Assembly: GCA_934593275.1 (NCBI GenBank)
Contig: CAKTQE010000001.1
Coordinates: forward strand, 1 to 64,000
Length of the DNA: 64,000 nucleotides
From: an uncultured Oscillospiraceae bacterium
GTDB taxonomy: Bacteria; Bacillota; Clostridia; Oscillospirales; Oscillospiraceae
Reading direction: 5' to 3'
The notes under the pieces are model-generated. The model was not told the DNA's origin. It made no database searches and worked only from the letters and a program-made list of their open reading frames with translations. How positions within the stretch are numbered: the stretch's first letter is position 1; each line of letters opens with the position of its first letter. Positions 24,625 through 33,859 of this stretch are shown piece by piece. Position numbers and translations under genes: made by a program.

Positions 24625-25587
24625 TTACATATGGGTTCTGGGGTCAGACGCGTCGCCCAGGTTCTGGCCGACAACATACAAGACCACCGTGATGATGGAG
24701 GCAATGGCCACAGGACTCCAGAACTCCATCTGCCAGCCGGGGGTCACCATGGCGGCTTCCGCAGCGTAAATCAGACGGCCCAGAGACATTTCGCTCATAC
24801 CCATGCCGATGTAGGACAGGAACACTTCGTAGGAAATGTAGCTGGGCAGCTCGGTAGCCAGCAGGGTCACGATGACGGAGGTCATAAAAGGCAGGATGTT
24901 CTTGGTAGCGATTTTAAACAGAGAGGTACCCAGGCACTTGGAGGCCAGATTGTACTCCCGGTCCCGGATGATCAGAACCTGATTCCGGATAAAGTAGGCA
25001 ATGCTGAGCCAGCCCACGATGGTCAGGGCAAAGACCATGGTCCAGAACGTGGGGGAAAACAGCATGGACAGAACGGAAATGATCAGAATCATGGGGACGT
25101 TGCCGATGATGGTATAAACCTCCATCATAACCATATCCACTTTCTTGGAAAAGCCCCACACGGCACCCAGCATGACACCGATGGTCATGTTGATGGCGGC
25201 ACACAGGAAAGCCAGGGAAATGGAAATCCGGGAGCCGTTCCACACCGCGTCAAAGGTGGACTCACCGGAGGCACCGGCACCCAGAATCCAGCGCAGCTGG
25301 GGTCCAAAATAGCTCATGGCATCAGCGGGGCTTAAGTGCTTGGCGTTGGGATCTAGGAGGTTTGCGTAGGGGTCATAGTTGGTCACAGAGGGGTAAATAT
25401 ACGCGAACAAAATGACAAACAGCAATAGACCCAAAGCGATGATGTTGATCTTCTTCCGGAAAAACACCCGGAACACAGACTTCCAGTAGGAATATCTGGG
25501 AGCGGCGATCTTTTCAGACTCCGCATCGTTATGGATAATGGGAGCAAAAAGCTCCTCGTCAGTAAACTGGTTCAATTCTTCTTGCAT
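24625..25587 (-). CDS. oppC: Oligopeptide ABC transporter permease OppC
   Basis: The product is about 320 residues. The N-terminal cytoplasmic tail is followed by TM1 (IIALGLLLFVILFAYIYP), a periplasmic loop and the permease core of five TMs. The core carries the EAA-type loop YNLASKCLGTSLFKIATKNILP, which contacts the ATPases. The ATG at 25587 sits 5 nt after AGGTGA; an in-frame GTG at 25596 would overlap the oppB stop and is a possible alternative. It pairs with OppB for peptide uptake. Confidence 0.93.
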   Translation of the reverse strand: MQEELNQFTDEELFAPIIHNDAESEKIAAPRYSYWKSVFRVFFRKKINIIALGLLLFVILFAYIYPSVTNYDPYANLLDPNAKHLSPADAMSYFGPQLRWILGAGASGESTFDAVWNGSRISISLAFLCAAINMTIGVMLGAVWGFSKKVDMVMMEVYTIIGNVPMILIISVLSMLFSPTFWTMVFALTIVGWLSIAYFIRNQVLIIRDREYNLASKCLGTSLFKIATKNILPFMTSVIVTLLATELPSYISYEVFLSYIGMGMSEMSLGRLIYAAEAAMVTPGWQMEFWSPVAIASIITVVLYVVGQNLGDASDPRTHM

Positions 25588-25592
25588 ATCTA

Positions 25593-27170
25593 TCACCTGC
25601 CCTTGGAAGTAAAGGAGATTCTGGGATCGACCATGGAAATGAGAACGTCACCCAGGATGGTGGAAACAACGGTCAGAATGGCGTAGAACAGAGTCACGCC
25701 CACGATGACACCGTTGTCATACTTGTTAATGGCAATGGTCAAGAGGTTACCGGCACCGGGAACGGAGTAAATACGCTCGGTGATGATGGCGCCGGTCATG
25801 GCAAAGAGCATACTCTGGGGAATGCCATGGACAATGGGAATGGCGGCGTTCTTCCAGATGTGCTTGGTGAAAATCTCATTCTCATTCAGGCCGCCGGAAC
25901 GGGCGAACTTGACGTAATCACTGTTCATCTGGTCGATCATGTACCGGCGCATCCACTTCATGAGGTTGGCGATGCTGGGCAGGGCCAGGGAAATGATGGG
26001 CAACACGTACATGGCCTTGGAATTGGTGTCCATATCAAACAGGGTGGGCAGCTTAAACACACTGCCGCCAATAGCCTTGAACAGGAAAATGTAAGCAAGG
26101 CTGGGTACCGCGATGATGAACATAATATAGACCGTACCGATCTTGTCCAGAACGCCGTCCTTGAACCGGGCCATGGCAAGGCCCAGAGGCAGACCGATGA
26201 TATAGGACATGATGGTGGCGATAATACCGATGACAAAGGAGAAGCCCAGCTTGGACATGTTGTTCTTGTGGGTGATGGTATGGGTATAATCGTCCACAAA
26301 ACGGCTGGCCAGCATGGGGCTTTGGTCCCGGGAACCGGCAATATAGGTGGCAGTGTGCAGATCATCAGCACTCTTTTCCGTGTGGCCGGAGGGGAAGGTC
26401 ACATCATCCAGGACATAACCGCCCTGAGAGGAGGTCATGGTTTCGAAAACATCAACACCCCGGTTCACAGTATAGCTTTCGCCCAGGTGCAGGGTGGCGA
26501 AATTCTGGTGAACGAAGGGGAAGGAATCGTCAAAGTAAAGCAGGTACTTGTGCATGGTGCCGTTGCCCATAATGGCAGGGGCAAACTTCCCGCCGTAGAC
26601 GGGATCATGGAGGGTAAAGGTCAGTTTCCGGGGGCCAATGTCCACGGACTCGTCCACATAATGGACATTGTCAATGAAGATCATATCCGTAAAGTAGGAA
26701 AGCACCCGCTTGATCAGCGGACGATCCCGGGTGGCGTAAATGGTCGCCTGGCCGCCGTCCTTGACCTGACCGTTTCTTTTCCGGTCAGCATCCAGCCGGA
26801 TAATGGAATATCCCTGGGACTCGTATTCTTCCGTAAACTTCTGAATATAGGTGGCAGCGGTCTCGGAAGCCTTGTCCGCAGTCACACCGATTTTCAGGGC
26901 TTCGCCACGGGTGTTGTCATCGATCTCACCGCTGGCCTGGAGGTTTCTGACATAATCAGAGTAAGTCACATAGTCGATGTAGCCAAAAGCCTTGTAACGG
27001 CTCTGCTCATAAGTGATTCTGGCATTGCTCTGCATTTTGGAATAGTTCGGGTCGCCAGCAAAAATCGTGGTGCGGTCCATCAAAGAATACACCAGCACCA
27101 TGATCAAAACGACAACGCAAACCGCAGACAGCAAACCTTTTACAATTCGTCCAAAAATATATTTTGCCAC
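25593..27170 (-). CDS. oppB: Oligopeptide ABC transporter permease OppB with enlarged extracytoplasmic domain
   Basis: The product is 525 residues, compared with a usual 300-330. TM1 (8-30) is followed by an extracytoplasmic stretch of about 270 residues before the conserved core begins (FSFVIGIIATIMSYIIGLPLGLAMARF). The EAA loop YVKFARSGGLNENEIFTKHIWKNA and the C-terminal GDVLISMVDPRI are standard. The added domain probably contacts the enlarged OppA or folds as a second binding module (inference). The start is GTG with AGGTGA upstream. It is separated from oppA by a hairpin and a palindromic repeat. Confidence 0.92.
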   Translation of the reverse strand: MAKYIFGRIVKGLLSAVCVVVLIMVLVYSLMDRTTIFAGDPNYSKMQSNARITYEQSRYKAFGYIDYVTYSDYVRNLQASGEIDDNTRGEALKIGVTADKASETAATYIQKFTEEYESQGYSIIRLDADRKRNGQVKDGGQATIYATRDRPLIKRVLSYFTDMIFIDNVHYVDESVDIGPRKLTFTLHDPVYGGKFAPAIMGNGTMHKYLLYFDDSFPFVHQNFATLHLGESYTVNRGVDVFETMTSSQGGYVLDDVTFPSGHTEKSADDLHTATYIAGSRDQSPMLASRFVDDYTHTITHKNNMSKLGFSFVIGIIATIMSYIIGLPLGLAMARFKDGVLDKIGTVYIMFIIAVPSLAYIFLFKAIGGSVFKLPTLFDMDTNSKAMYVLPIISLALPSIANLMKWMRRYMIDQMNSDYVKFARSGGLNENEIFTKHIWKNAAIPIVHGIPQSMLFAMTGAIITERIYSVPGAGNLLTIAINKYDNGVIVGVTLFYAILTVVSTILGDVLISMVDPRISFTSKGR

Positions 27171-27197
27171 GGTTTCACCTTTTTTCTTTGAAATTTT

Positions 27198-27326
27198 AGG
27201 AAGCTCTGAATCAAAGAGGCCAGTCGCTCCCGAATCGTATAGGTACGGAACGGGCCATAGGAATCATTCCGCAAGAAACTTTTCAATGTGCCGCTAGTAA
27301 CGGCAGCCTCATTGATTCAGAGTTCC
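27198..27326. repeat. Palindromic intergenic repeat, copy 1
   Basis: The ends AGGAAGCTCTGAATCAAAGAGGC and GCCTCATTGATTCAGAGTTCC are near-perfect inverted repeats around a 129-bp element. The same ends recur at 53153-53232. It looks like a small non-coding mobile repeat (MITE-like). Confidence 0.7.
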
Positions 27327-27346
27327 CCTCTTGAAAGTAGCCGAAA

Positions 27347-27374
27347 GTGTGGGGGAGTATTCGCTCCCCCACAC
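27347..27374 (-). promoter_or_regulatory. Hairpin between oppA and oppB
   Basis: A perfect 11-bp stem GTGTGGGGGAG / CTCCCCCACAC with a 6-nt loop just after the oppA stop, without a T run. It is typical of elements that raise binding-protein mRNA above that of the downstream genes. Confidence 0.75.
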
Positions 27375-27398
27375 GTATGCTTCAATTGGTACTATGAA

Positions 27399-29636
27399 TT
27401 AGTACAGGCCGATGTTCTTGGTCATGTAACCGTAGGGCTGGATGACGTCCAGATAGCTCTGGGCATCGCCGTAGTCGGGGCCCCAGCCGGAGGTGCCAGG
27501 AGTAATGTCGTAGTTGGCTTCGCTGCCGTTGCTGGTACGGTAGTAAGCGTAACTGAAAGAGGTTTGATCGGCGAATGCCACCAGGTCAACGATGACCCGG
27601 CCGTCAGTGACCTTCTCGATGGACTGCTTGTAAGCCTGCATCCGGTTGGTAATGGTCTCGCTGTGAGCACCGTAGGGAACATCGATGTGGATGGGGTTCT
27701 CCTTGGAGACTTCCACGCCGACCTGTGCCAGCTCGGCAACAGCCTTGTCCAGGTACTTTACAGCTTCCTCGGGGTTGTACCAGCCGTCGAAGCCGTCGCC
27801 GGAACCGGCGCCGCCGTCAGCAGTGGGATCCCAAACCTTCAGAGCAACGCCGTCAGCATCCAGCTGGGCCTGTTCGATCTGGCCGAAGTAGGTACCGGCG
27901 GGGAAGGTGGTAGCCTGGCCGTTGATGTCAACGGTGACTTCACCGGCAGTCTTCAGGAAGTTGCCGGGGGTGAAAGAGTTTCTCAGGGAAGCGTACTTCA
28001 GCTCCTCGCCAACGATGGTGGAGTTGAAAGCGCCACGGTCAAAAGCCATGGCCATGGCCACACGGAAGTTCTGGTTGTTCAGAGCGGTACGGGTGGCGGC
28101 CTTCATGGCATCGGTCTGATTGGACACGCCAACGGTGTTGTCGTTGAAGTTGGCCCAGGAGCCGCGGTTCAGGTTGACCCAACCGCAGAAGGTAGTACCA
28201 TCGTTGGCGGTAGTGTAGTGGTACAGATCGAAGTAGGTCTTGTCAGAACCGGCGGGCTTATCTTCCTTGGCCAGAACCAGAGCGGAGGAGTTGAAGAGGC
28301 AGCCGGCGATGGTGCCAGCCTTGGCCTCGTTGTAGCTCCGCAGAGGATCGGAGTTGTCGTTGTAGTAGATGTTCAGGGTGTGGGTCTGGACAGCGTCAGC
28401 ATTCCAGTAAGAGGGGTTGGCCACATAGCTGGTGACGTTCTTCTCGGTGAAGTTCTTCACCAGGTAGGGGCCGCAGTAAGCAATGTTGGCAGGGGTGGTG
28501 CCGTACTTGCCAGCGGTGTACTCCTCGCCTTCGGTGGAGAAGGTGCCGCCCTGAGCCTTGTAGAAAGAGCGGTTCAGAGGAGCGAAGCAGCCGTAGCCCA
28601 TCATGGACAGGAATGCGGGGAAGGGACCTTCCAGGGTGTACTCCAGGGTGTAGTCGTCAAGAGCCTTGACACCGACTTCAGCAAAGTCGGTCACTTCACC
28701 GCTGATGTAAGCATCGTAGTTCTTGATGCCGCAGCCGCCGGAAACAGTCATCAGGTAGCCCAGAGCATCGTTGTTGTCGATAACGTGCTGCATGGAAGCG
28801 ACCCAGTCGTCAGCGGTAACTTCGCCAACTTCACGGCCCTGCTGATCGACCCACTTCACACCCTTGCGCAGGTGGAAGGTGTAGACAGTGCCGTCCTCGG
28901 AAACGTCAACGCTCTCAGCCAGGTCGAACTGCTGCTCGTCCTTGGTGTCGTACTCCAGCAAGGGGGCGTAAGTAGGAGCGATGAAGTACTGGTCGGAGGT
29001 AAAGCTGGAAGCGATGGTATCCCAGGTAGCCAGCTCATAGTTGATGGCATAATTCCAGGTGTCGTTCAGGGTGTAGTTGTGCTCCGCCAGGTATGCCTTG
29101 GCAGCTTCGTTCCAGGAAGCTGCATCCGCGCTCTCGCCCCACAGGGCAGTCAGGGCATCCCGGTCCTCGGTGGTGATCAGCTCGTTGGTAACCAGCTGGG
29201 TGTACCATCTGTATTCGTCCAGACCCCAGGAGACGGAGGTATTGGTACGGGGAACCACACGGTTCATGGCGTAGGCGCCGCCGTTGCCGTAAACGGGGAT
29301 GAACACGCCGGACTCCATCAGCTTGGCCTCGGCAATGGCCATCTTGGCCATACGCAGGTCCAGGTCAACGACCTCGGACTTGGCGTCCTGATAGACGGTG
29401 TTGAACTCGCCCAGGTTCCAATCATAAACAGTGTCGGAAGCCTCGTCGACGTCCATTGCGTCGATGGCAGCCCAGTCAAGATCGGTGTAACCATCGGCAG
29501 CATCGGTGGCTGCGGGAGCGGTCTCGGCGGGAGCCGTGGTCGCAGCAGCAGTGGTCGCGGTGCTGTTGTTGCCGCCGCAGGCAGCCATGGACAGAACCAT
29601 GGTCAGGGCCAGCAACAGTGCAAGGGTTTTTTTCAT
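27399..29636 (-). CDS. oppA: Oligopeptide-binding lipoprotein OppA
   Basis: The 745-residue protein has a lipoprotein signal (LTMVLSMAACGG, Cys near residue 20), an Ala/Thr-rich linker and an SBP_bac_5 domain. Recognisable parts are YTFHLRKGVKWVD, NDALGYL, YLVKNFTEKNVTSYVANPSYWN and NPEEAVKYLDKAVAEL. It is longer than the usual 520-600 residues. The ATG at 29636 has GGAGGAAA upstream; the longer open frame to 29744 spans the promoter and is rejected. It is the first gene of oppABCDF and delivers peptides to OppBC. Confidence 0.94.
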   Translation of the reverse strand: MKKTLALLLALTMVLSMAACGGNNSTATTAAATTAPAETAPAATDAADGYTDLDWAAIDAMDVDEASDTVYDWNLGEFNTVYQDAKSEVVDLDLRMAKMAIAEAKLMESGVFIPVYGNGGAYAMNRVVPRTNTSVSWGLDEYRWYTQLVTNELITTEDRDALTALWGESADAASWNEAAKAYLAEHNYTLNDTWNYAINYELATWDTIASSFTSDQYFIAPTYAPLLEYDTKDEQQFDLAESVDVSEDGTVYTFHLRKGVKWVDQQGREVGEVTADDWVASMQHVIDNNDALGYLMTVSGGCGIKNYDAYISGEVTDFAEVGVKALDDYTLEYTLEGPFPAFLSMMGYGCFAPLNRSFYKAQGGTFSTEGEEYTAGKYGTTPANIAYCGPYLVKNFTEKNVTSYVANPSYWNADAVQTHTLNIYYNDNSDPLRSYNEAKAGTIAGCLFNSSALVLAKEDKPAGSDKTYFDLYHYTTANDGTTFCGWVNLNRGSWANFNDNTVGVSNQTDAMKAATRTALNNQNFRVAMAMAFDRGAFNSTIVGEELKYASLRNSFTPGNFLKTAGEVTVDINGQATTFPAGTYFGQIEQAQLDADGVALKVWDPTADGGAGSGDGFDGWYNPEEAVKYLDKAVAELAQVGVEVSKENPIHIDVPYGAHSETITNRMQAYKQSIEKVTDGRVIVDLVAFADQTSFSYAYYRTSNGSEANYDITPGTSGWGPDYGDAQSYLDVIQPYGYMTKNIGLY

Positions 29637-29700
29637 TGCATTTTCCTCCTTTTCGTTTTGCGGGAATCTGAATATTCCTTTTCCGATTCCTGCACGCATC

Positions 29701-29755
29701 CCACGCCTTGCGTGGCACGTGATAGAATCATACCATGACTTCAATAAAAAAGCAA
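29701..29755 (-). promoter_or_regulatory. Promoter and 5' hairpin of the opp operon
   Basis: On the minus strand: TTGCTT (29750-29755), 17-bp spacer, TATGAT (29727-29732). The transcript would begin near 29720, just before the hairpin CCACGC-CTT-GCGTGG (29701-29715), a possible 5' stabiliser. Confidence 0.75.
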
Positions 29756-29760
29756 GCCCA

Positions 29761-30038
29761 TAGTTGATTATTCTACGCTTTTCGATACATTTTCTGTGGA
29801 ATGTGCAAAGGTAAACCGGCGCTAACCGGTGCCTTCCTCCTCTTTTCAGGGTTCTCCCCTACCCCGCTTTTCCGCAATCTGCGTACACCTGTCCGGTATT
29901 CACTTACATTTTGCCCTATTTTCCCCTAAATTATGAAATTTTTACTGTTCAAAGCCGAACCTTTTGCCGCACACTTGTTTTTGCGGCAAAGACAGCCTGC
30001 AAGTTCTGAATGCTTTCCTTCATTTACCAGGGAAAAAG
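29761..30038. other. Intergenic region without a recognised gene
   Basis: This gap of nearly 280 bp between the opp promoter and the ppdK terminator is AT-rich and C/T-rich. I see no coding frame with a ribosome site and no repeat. Confidence 0.5.
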
Positions 30039-30070
30039 AAAAACGGGCCCCAATTCTGGGGCCCGTTTTT
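30039..30070 (-). terminator. Terminator of ppdK
   Basis: A perfect 13-bp stem with arms AAAAACGGGCCCC and GGGGCCCGTTTTT around a 6-nt loop, 16 nt after the ppdK stop. Confidence 0.9.
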
Positions 30071-30086
30071 GCAAGTGTTCACTTTT

Positions 30087-32948
30087 TTACTTATTCCGGT
30101 TCTCCATGAAAACCTTCTTGGCCTCGGCAAAGCCTGCCTTGGCACCGGCGAACCCTGCCTTGGCGGCATCGGCCAGCTCGGCGGCAGCTTCCATGGCTAC
30201 CTCCTTGGCGTTCTCAGCGAACTCCTTGGCGGCTTTCTGGGCAGCTTCCTTGGCAGCTTCACGGGAGGCTGTCTTCTCTTCCTCGGCAGTCTCCTGCTCC
30301 GCTTCCTTGGCGGCAGCTTCCTTAATGGCAGCCTGGGCGGCGGCCAGACGGGCAATGGGTACCCGGAAGGGGCTGCAGGAAACGTAGTCCAGGCCCACAT
30401 TGTGGCAGAACTCTACAGAGCTGGGGTCGCCGCCGTGTTCACCGCAGATACCGCAGTGCAGGTAGGGGCGGGTCTTCTTGCCCAGTTCCAGAGCGATCTT
30501 GATCAGCTTGCCCACGCCGTTCTGGTCCAGCTTGGCGAAGGGGTCATTCTCGTAAATCTTGGCTTCATAGTAGGCGTTCAGGAACTTGCCTGCATCGTCA
30601 CGGGAGAAGCCGAAGGTCATCTGGGTCAGGTCGTTGGTGCCGAAGCTGAAGAACTCGGCTTCCTTGGCCACCTCGTCAGCGGTCAGGGCGGCACGGGGGA
30701 TCTCGATCATGGTGCCGACCTTATAGGTCATTTCCACACCGGCATTCTTGATCTCCTCGTCAGCGGTCTGGCAGACGGTCTTCTTCACGTAGGCCAGCTC
30801 CTTGACCTCGCCCACCAGGGGGATCATGATCTCGGGAACCATCTTCCAGTCGGGATGAGCCTTCTGGACGTTGATGGCGGCACGGATCACGGCACGGGTC
30901 TGCATTCTGGCGATTTCCGGATAGGTAACGGCCAGACGGCAGCCACGGTGGCCCATCATGGGGTTGAACTCATGGAGGGAAGCAATAATGTTCTTGATCT
31001 GCTCCACGGTCTTGCCCTTGGCGGCAGCCAGGGCCTCAATTTCGGGCTGGGTGGTGGGAACGAACTCATGCAGAGGGGGATCCAGGAACCGGATGGTAAC
31101 GGGCATGCCCTCCATGGCCTCGTAGATGTTCTCAAAGTCGCTCTGCTGGTAGGGCAGGATCTTATCCAGGGCCTCTTCCCGCTCCTCCACGGTATCGGAG
31201 CAGATCATCTCCCGGAAAGCGGCGATACGCTCGGGGTCAAAGAACATATGCTCGGTACGGCACAGGCCAATGCCTTCCGCACCCAGCTCCCGGGCCTTTC
31301 TGGCATCGTTGGGGGTATCGGCATTGGTGCGGACACGCAGGCGGCGGAACTTGTCAGCCAGGGCCATGATGCGGCCAAATTCACCGGCGATCTCGGCATC
31401 AACCGTGGGGATCACGCCCTCGTAGATGTTGCCGGTGGAGCCGTCAATGGAGATGAAGTCGCCCTCGTGGTAGGTCTTGCCACCCAGGGTGAAACGCTTG
31501 TTCTCCTCGTCCATGGCAATGTCACCGCAGCCGGAAACGCAGCAGGAACCCATGCCACGGGCAACAACGGCAGCGTGAGAGGTCATGCCGCCACGAACGG
31601 TCAGAATGCCCTGAGCGACCTTCATGCCGGTAATATCCTCAGGAGAGGTTTCCAGACGGACCAGAACCACCTTTTCGCCTCTGGCGGCCCACTCCTCGGC
31701 ATCCTCCGCGGAGAACACCACCTTGCCGCAAGCGGCTCCGGGAGAAGCACCCAGGCCACGGCCAATGGGGGTAGCGGCTTTCAGGGCGTTGGTATCAAAC
31801 TGGGGATGGAGCAGAGTATCCAGGTTCCGGGGCTCGATCATGGCCACGGCTTTCTTCTCATCGATCATGCCCTCGTCCAGCAGGTCGCAGGCGATTTTCA
31901 GAGCGGCCTTGGCGGTACGCTTGCCGTTACGGGTCTGGAGCATGTAGAGCTTGCCGTTTTCCACGGTGAACTCCATGTCCTGCATATCCCGGTAGTGGTC
32001 TTCAAGCAGGGCGCAGACCTTGGTGAACTGCTCAAAAGCGGCGGGGAACTTGTCCGCCATCTGGGCAATGGGCATGGGGGTACGGACACCGGCCACCACG
32101 TCTTCGCCCTGGGCATTGGTCAGGAACTCGCCCATGAGCTTCTTCTCACCGGTGGCGGGGTCACGGGTAAAGGCAACGCCGGTACCGGAATTCTCGTTCA
32201 GGTTGCCAAAGACCATGGGCATGACGTTGACGGCAGTACCCCAGGAGTAGGGAATGTCGTTGTCACGGCGGTAAACATTGGCACGGGGGTTATCCCAGGA
32301 GCGGAACACGGCCCGGATGGCCTCGTACAGCTGCACCTTGGGGTCAGAGGGGAAGTCCACACCCAGCTTTTCTTTGTATTCCGCCTTAAACTGGGCCGCC
32401 AGTTCTTTCAGATCCTCAGCGGTCAGCTCCACGTCATAGGTGACACCCTTCCGGGCCTTCATCTCATCAATGAGCTGCTCAAAATACTTCTTGCCAACTT
32501 CCATAACCACGTCGGAGAACATCTGGATAAACCGGCGGTAGGAGTCGTAAACGAACCGGGCGAAGGCGGGATCGGGGTTGCCCTTGATCATGGCATCCAC
32601 CACATCGTCATTGAGGCCCAGGTTCAGAATGGTATCCATCATGCCGGGCATGGAAGCACGGGCACCGGAACGGACGGAAACCAGCAGCGGATTGTTGAGG
32701 TCCCCGAACTTCTTGCCGTTGATCTGCTCCATCTTGTCCACGTATTCCATGATTTGGGCCATGATCTCGTCATTGATCTTCTCGCCGTCCTCATAATACT
32801 TGGTGCAGGCCTCCGTAGAAATAGTAAAGCCCTGGGGAACCGGCAGTCCGATTCTGGTCATTTCCGCCAGATTCGCGCCCTTACCACCCAGAAGCTCTCG
32901 CATAGAACCGTCACCCTCGGTAAACAGGTAAACATACTTGTGAGACAT
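30087..32948 (-). CDS. ppdK: Pyruvate, phosphate dikinase with Ala-rich C-terminal tail
   Basis: The 953-residue enzyme interconverts pyruvate + ATP + Pi and PEP + AMP + PPi. The N-terminal ATP-grasp half begins YVYLFTEGDGSMRELLGGKGANLAEMTRIGLPVP. The phospho-carrier His lies near residue 456 in GGMTSHAAVVARGMG. The PEP-binding TIM barrel includes RTEHMFFD and the C-terminal HCGICGEHGGDPSSVEF. The normal end (VPIARLAAAQAAI) falls near residue 876. It is followed by about 76 extra residues of Ala/Lys/Glu-rich repeats predicted to be a long helix, which is unusual. GAAAGGGG precedes the ATG. Confidence 0.96.
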   Translation of the reverse strand: MSHKYVYLFTEGDGSMRELLGGKGANLAEMTRIGLPVPQGFTISTEACTKYYEDGEKINDEIMAQIMEYVDKMEQINGKKFGDLNNPLLVSVRSGARASMPGMMDTILNLGLNDDVVDAMIKGNPDPAFARFVYDSYRRFIQMFSDVVMEVGKKYFEQLIDEMKARKGVTYDVELTAEDLKELAAQFKAEYKEKLGVDFPSDPKVQLYEAIRAVFRSWDNPRANVYRRDNDIPYSWGTAVNVMPMVFGNLNENSGTGVAFTRDPATGEKKLMGEFLTNAQGEDVVAGVRTPMPIAQMADKFPAAFEQFTKVCALLEDHYRDMQDMEFTVENGKLYMLQTRNGKRTAKAALKIACDLLDEGMIDEKKAVAMIEPRNLDTLLHPQFDTNALKAATPIGRGLGASPGAACGKVVFSAEDAEEWAARGEKVVLVRLETSPEDITGMKVAQGILTVRGGMTSHAAVVARGMGSCCVSGCGDIAMDEENKRFTLGGKTYHEGDFISIDGSTGNIYEGVIPTVDAEIAGEFGRIMALADKFRRLRVRTNADTPNDARKARELGAEGIGLCRTEHMFFDPERIAAFREMICSDTVEEREEALDKILPYQQSDFENIYEAMEGMPVTIRFLDPPLHEFVPTTQPEIEALAAAKGKTVEQIKNIIASLHEFNPMMGHRGCRLAVTYPEIARMQTRAVIRAAINVQKAHPDWKMVPEIMIPLVGEVKELAYVKKTVCQTADEEIKNAGVEMTYKVGTMIEIPRAALTADEVAKEAEFFSFGTNDLTQMTFGFSRDDAGKFLNAYYEAKIYENDPFAKLDQNGVGKLIKIALELGKKTRPYLHCGICGEHGGDPSSVEFCHNVGLDYVSCSPFRVPIARLAAAQAAIKEAAAKEAEQETAEEEKTASREAAKEAAQKAAKEFAENAKEVAMEAAAELADAAKAGFAGAKAGFAEAKKVFMENRNK

Positions 32949-33027
32949 ACAATACCCCTTTCGATAAACGGACTTTTCATTCGTTTTGTCCGATATTTAC
33001 ACATTTGCATTTCTCAAGTGCCAAAAT

Positions 33028-33056
33028 AGTATATCATAATCGTCTGGCTATTTCAA
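33028..33056 (-). promoter_or_regulatory. Promoter of ppdK
   Basis: On the minus strand: TTGAAA, 17-bp spacer, TATACT, about 80 nt before the start codon. Confidence 0.75.
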
Positions 33057-33218
33057 TAGCTTTTGCCATTTCTTGGAATCTTCTGCAATTTGTACAAAAT
33101 CCAATTGTGGTTTTGTCAGTTTCGTAGATTTTTGTCGACTCCCCGGCCCTGAAACTGTTGAAACTGTCCTTATTCTGCCACCCAGAGCCGGGAATTATTT
33201 TCCCATTGGGGGCCATTC

Positions 33219-33752
33219 TTAAAAAAGCAGCAGCGACACCCAGGTGACCGTGTTTTGGCCGTACTGGAATTCCAGGCCGTTTTCTTCCAGAGTGGGAATG
33301 ATGTTGATGCCCTGGCTTTCCACGCAGGGATGCATTTTTTCGGGATGGCGGCAGGGCTTGCCGTCTAAAATGGCGCAGCGTCCACAAATGGCGCAGGCTT
33401 CTGTAGATAGAATATAAGGCTCCGCCCCGTTGTCCCGCAGGATGTCCCCTACCCGGTCTGTCAGTTCCTCATGGTCCCGGCGGGTGGCCAGGGTGGCTTC
33501 CATATCGCCAATGTCCGAAACCTCCGTCAGGGTGGAGATCAGCAGGGCCTTTTCATAGCCCAGGCACTTCTTTTTGCATTCCTCCACCGTCCCCACCCCC
33601 GGGGGGCAGGCCCAGCTTTTGCCGTACATGGCGCATTCATGCTGACAGATCCAGCGCACACGGTCCGAGAATTCCAGGGTCTTGGGGTCTACCCAGGCGT
33701 AAATATACAAAGGCAGCTCCGCCAGGGCCGCCTCGACTTTTTGAACATCCAT
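33219..33752 (-). CDS. DUF2284-family Cys-rich putative metal-binding protein
   Basis: The 177-residue protein has the family's Cys pattern: CQHECAMYGKSWACPPGVGTVEECKKKC in the first half, and CAICGRCAILDGKPCRHPEKMHPC in the second. These residues are likely Fe-S or other metal ligands. The cellular role is not established. The ATG at 33752 has GAGGGAA 7 nt upstream; a longer frame to 33806 has none. It is a single gene with no obvious partner. Confidence 0.88.
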   Translation of the reverse strand: MDVQKVEAALAELPLYIYAWVDPKTLEFSDRVRWICQHECAMYGKSWACPPGVGTVEECKKKCLGYEKALLISTLTEVSDIGDMEATLATRRDHEELTDRVGDILRDNGAEPYILSTEACAICGRCAILDGKPCRHPEKMHPCVESQGINIIPTLEENGLEFQYGQNTVTWVSLLLF

Positions 33753-33859
33753 ATGTGTTCCCTCGGTTTTTTCTAATTTTTCGTTTCGCGGTGAACAGTA
33801 TACCATTTTTTCAAAGGAATATCAATGGGGTGGCACCATTCAACCTCACAGGTTGTATT

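Noticed and set aside
27288..27398. Possible insertion-sequence end near oppB
   Set aside because: The inverted ends match a small palindromic repeat; no transposase fragment or target duplication is visible.
29964..33029. Very long open frame antisense to ppdK on the plus strand, and similar ones opposite opp, leuS, GH13 and the surface protein
   Set aside because: They mirror strong codon bias of the real genes, have no ribosome sites and encode Gly/His/Val-rich sequence without family motifs.
33034..33387. 117-residue minus-strand frame near the ppdK promoter
   Set aside because: It overlaps the DUF2284 gene in another frame and spans a promoter; composition is random.
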